The notes beneath the pieces are model-generated. The model worked only from the letters and a program-made list of their open reading frames with translations, ran no database searches and was not told where the DNA came from. A stretch of DNA of 52,320 nt from Bremia lactucae (lineage: Eukaryota; Oomycota; Peronosporomycetes; Peronosporales; Peronosporaceae), in NCBI RefSeq assembly GCF_004359215.1, contig NC_090610.1, positions 12,334,050 to 12,386,369 of the forward strand, written 5' to 3'. Positions 52,229 to 52,320 of the stretch are shown in pieces (the stretch's first letter is position 1; each line of letters begins with the position of its first letter). Position numbers and translations under genes: made by a program.

Positions 52229-52320
52229 ATGGAAGAGGTTCCAGAATTGTCAGAAGCGCAACGCGCCGCTTATGACAAGCTCAAAACCTTATTCGGGCTT
52301 GAGCACGTGGAATTTATTAT
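52229..52320 (+). CDS. Start of a gypsy gag, cut by the window edge
   Basis: The first ATG after the LTR opens a frame with MEEVPELSEAQRAAYDKLKT, then LFGLEHVEF, running off the window. Its position after LTR and primer-binding site marks it as gag. It differs from the gag at 2305-3199 (MLDDNGNTQHVSRDS), so the two elements are related by LTR ends but not the same subfamily. Whether it is intact cannot be seen. Confidence 0.65.
   Translation, partial: MEEVPELSEAQRAAYDKLKTLFGLEHVEFI

Overview
The window looks like nuclear DNA of an oomycete, most likely a Peronosporales plant pathogen (Phytophthora or downy-mildew type). The evidence is the small introns (55-94 bp, GT..AG) that restore conserved eukaryotic proteins in six genes, an oomycete-style initiator plus flanking promoter element (TCATTTTCAAATTT at 4067), short intergenic gaps between genes, and islands of decayed Ty3/gypsy, Copia-like and LINE elements. 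Species cannot be told from the sequence alone.

Layout. 1-3745: broken Ty3/gypsy element read mainly on the minus strand (gag, protease, RT), with one internal block flipped and an LTR that points the wrong way. 4112-24370: the main gene island: anoctamin/TMEM16 (+), a ten-exon ULK4/Fused-type kinase (-), Rab2 GTPase (+, five exons), an 1142-residue protein with an internally duplicated architecture (+), a two-exon SWIB-domain mini-protein (-), about 3.4 kb with no gene I can support, a FYVE-domain protein (+), and a JmjC/cupin_8 oxygenase (-). 24700-36303: one decayed APE-type LINE whose first ORF carries a CCHC knuckle and an OTU-protease-like domain; a 2.57 kb part of it appears twice in tandem with a single N exactly at the joint, and its RT core is inverted. 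36304-37811: retroelement scraps. 37886-42013: TIM22 (-), a two-exon multi-pass membrane protein (+), a coiled-coil ORF (-) and a BED-like zinc-finger ORF (-). 43200-49222: a mosaic of gypsy and other retroelement pieces in both orientations. 49360-51562: a six-exon myotubularin-family phosphatase (+). 51685-52320: a gypsy LTR, primer-binding site and the start of a new gag running off the window.

How the genes relate. They do not form a pathway unit. Several act in membrane traffic and phosphoinositide biology (Rab2, FYVE protein, myotubularin, anoctamin), which is probably coincidence of gene order. Neighbouring genes are mostly divergent or convergent pairs (ULK4/Rab2, TIM22/membrane protein; anoctamin/ULK4, duplicated protein/SWIB, FYVE/JmjC).

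I found no single clearly undescribed system. The points most worth a second look are the ULK4 homologue that keeps all kinase catalytic motifs, the myotubularin with His in place of the usual first Asp of the P-loop, the OTU-bearing LINE with a flipped RT core, repeated micro-inversions inside transposons, and the duplicated 1142-residue protein. Gene models with introns were built by eye from splice signals and family conservation and have not been checked against transcripts.
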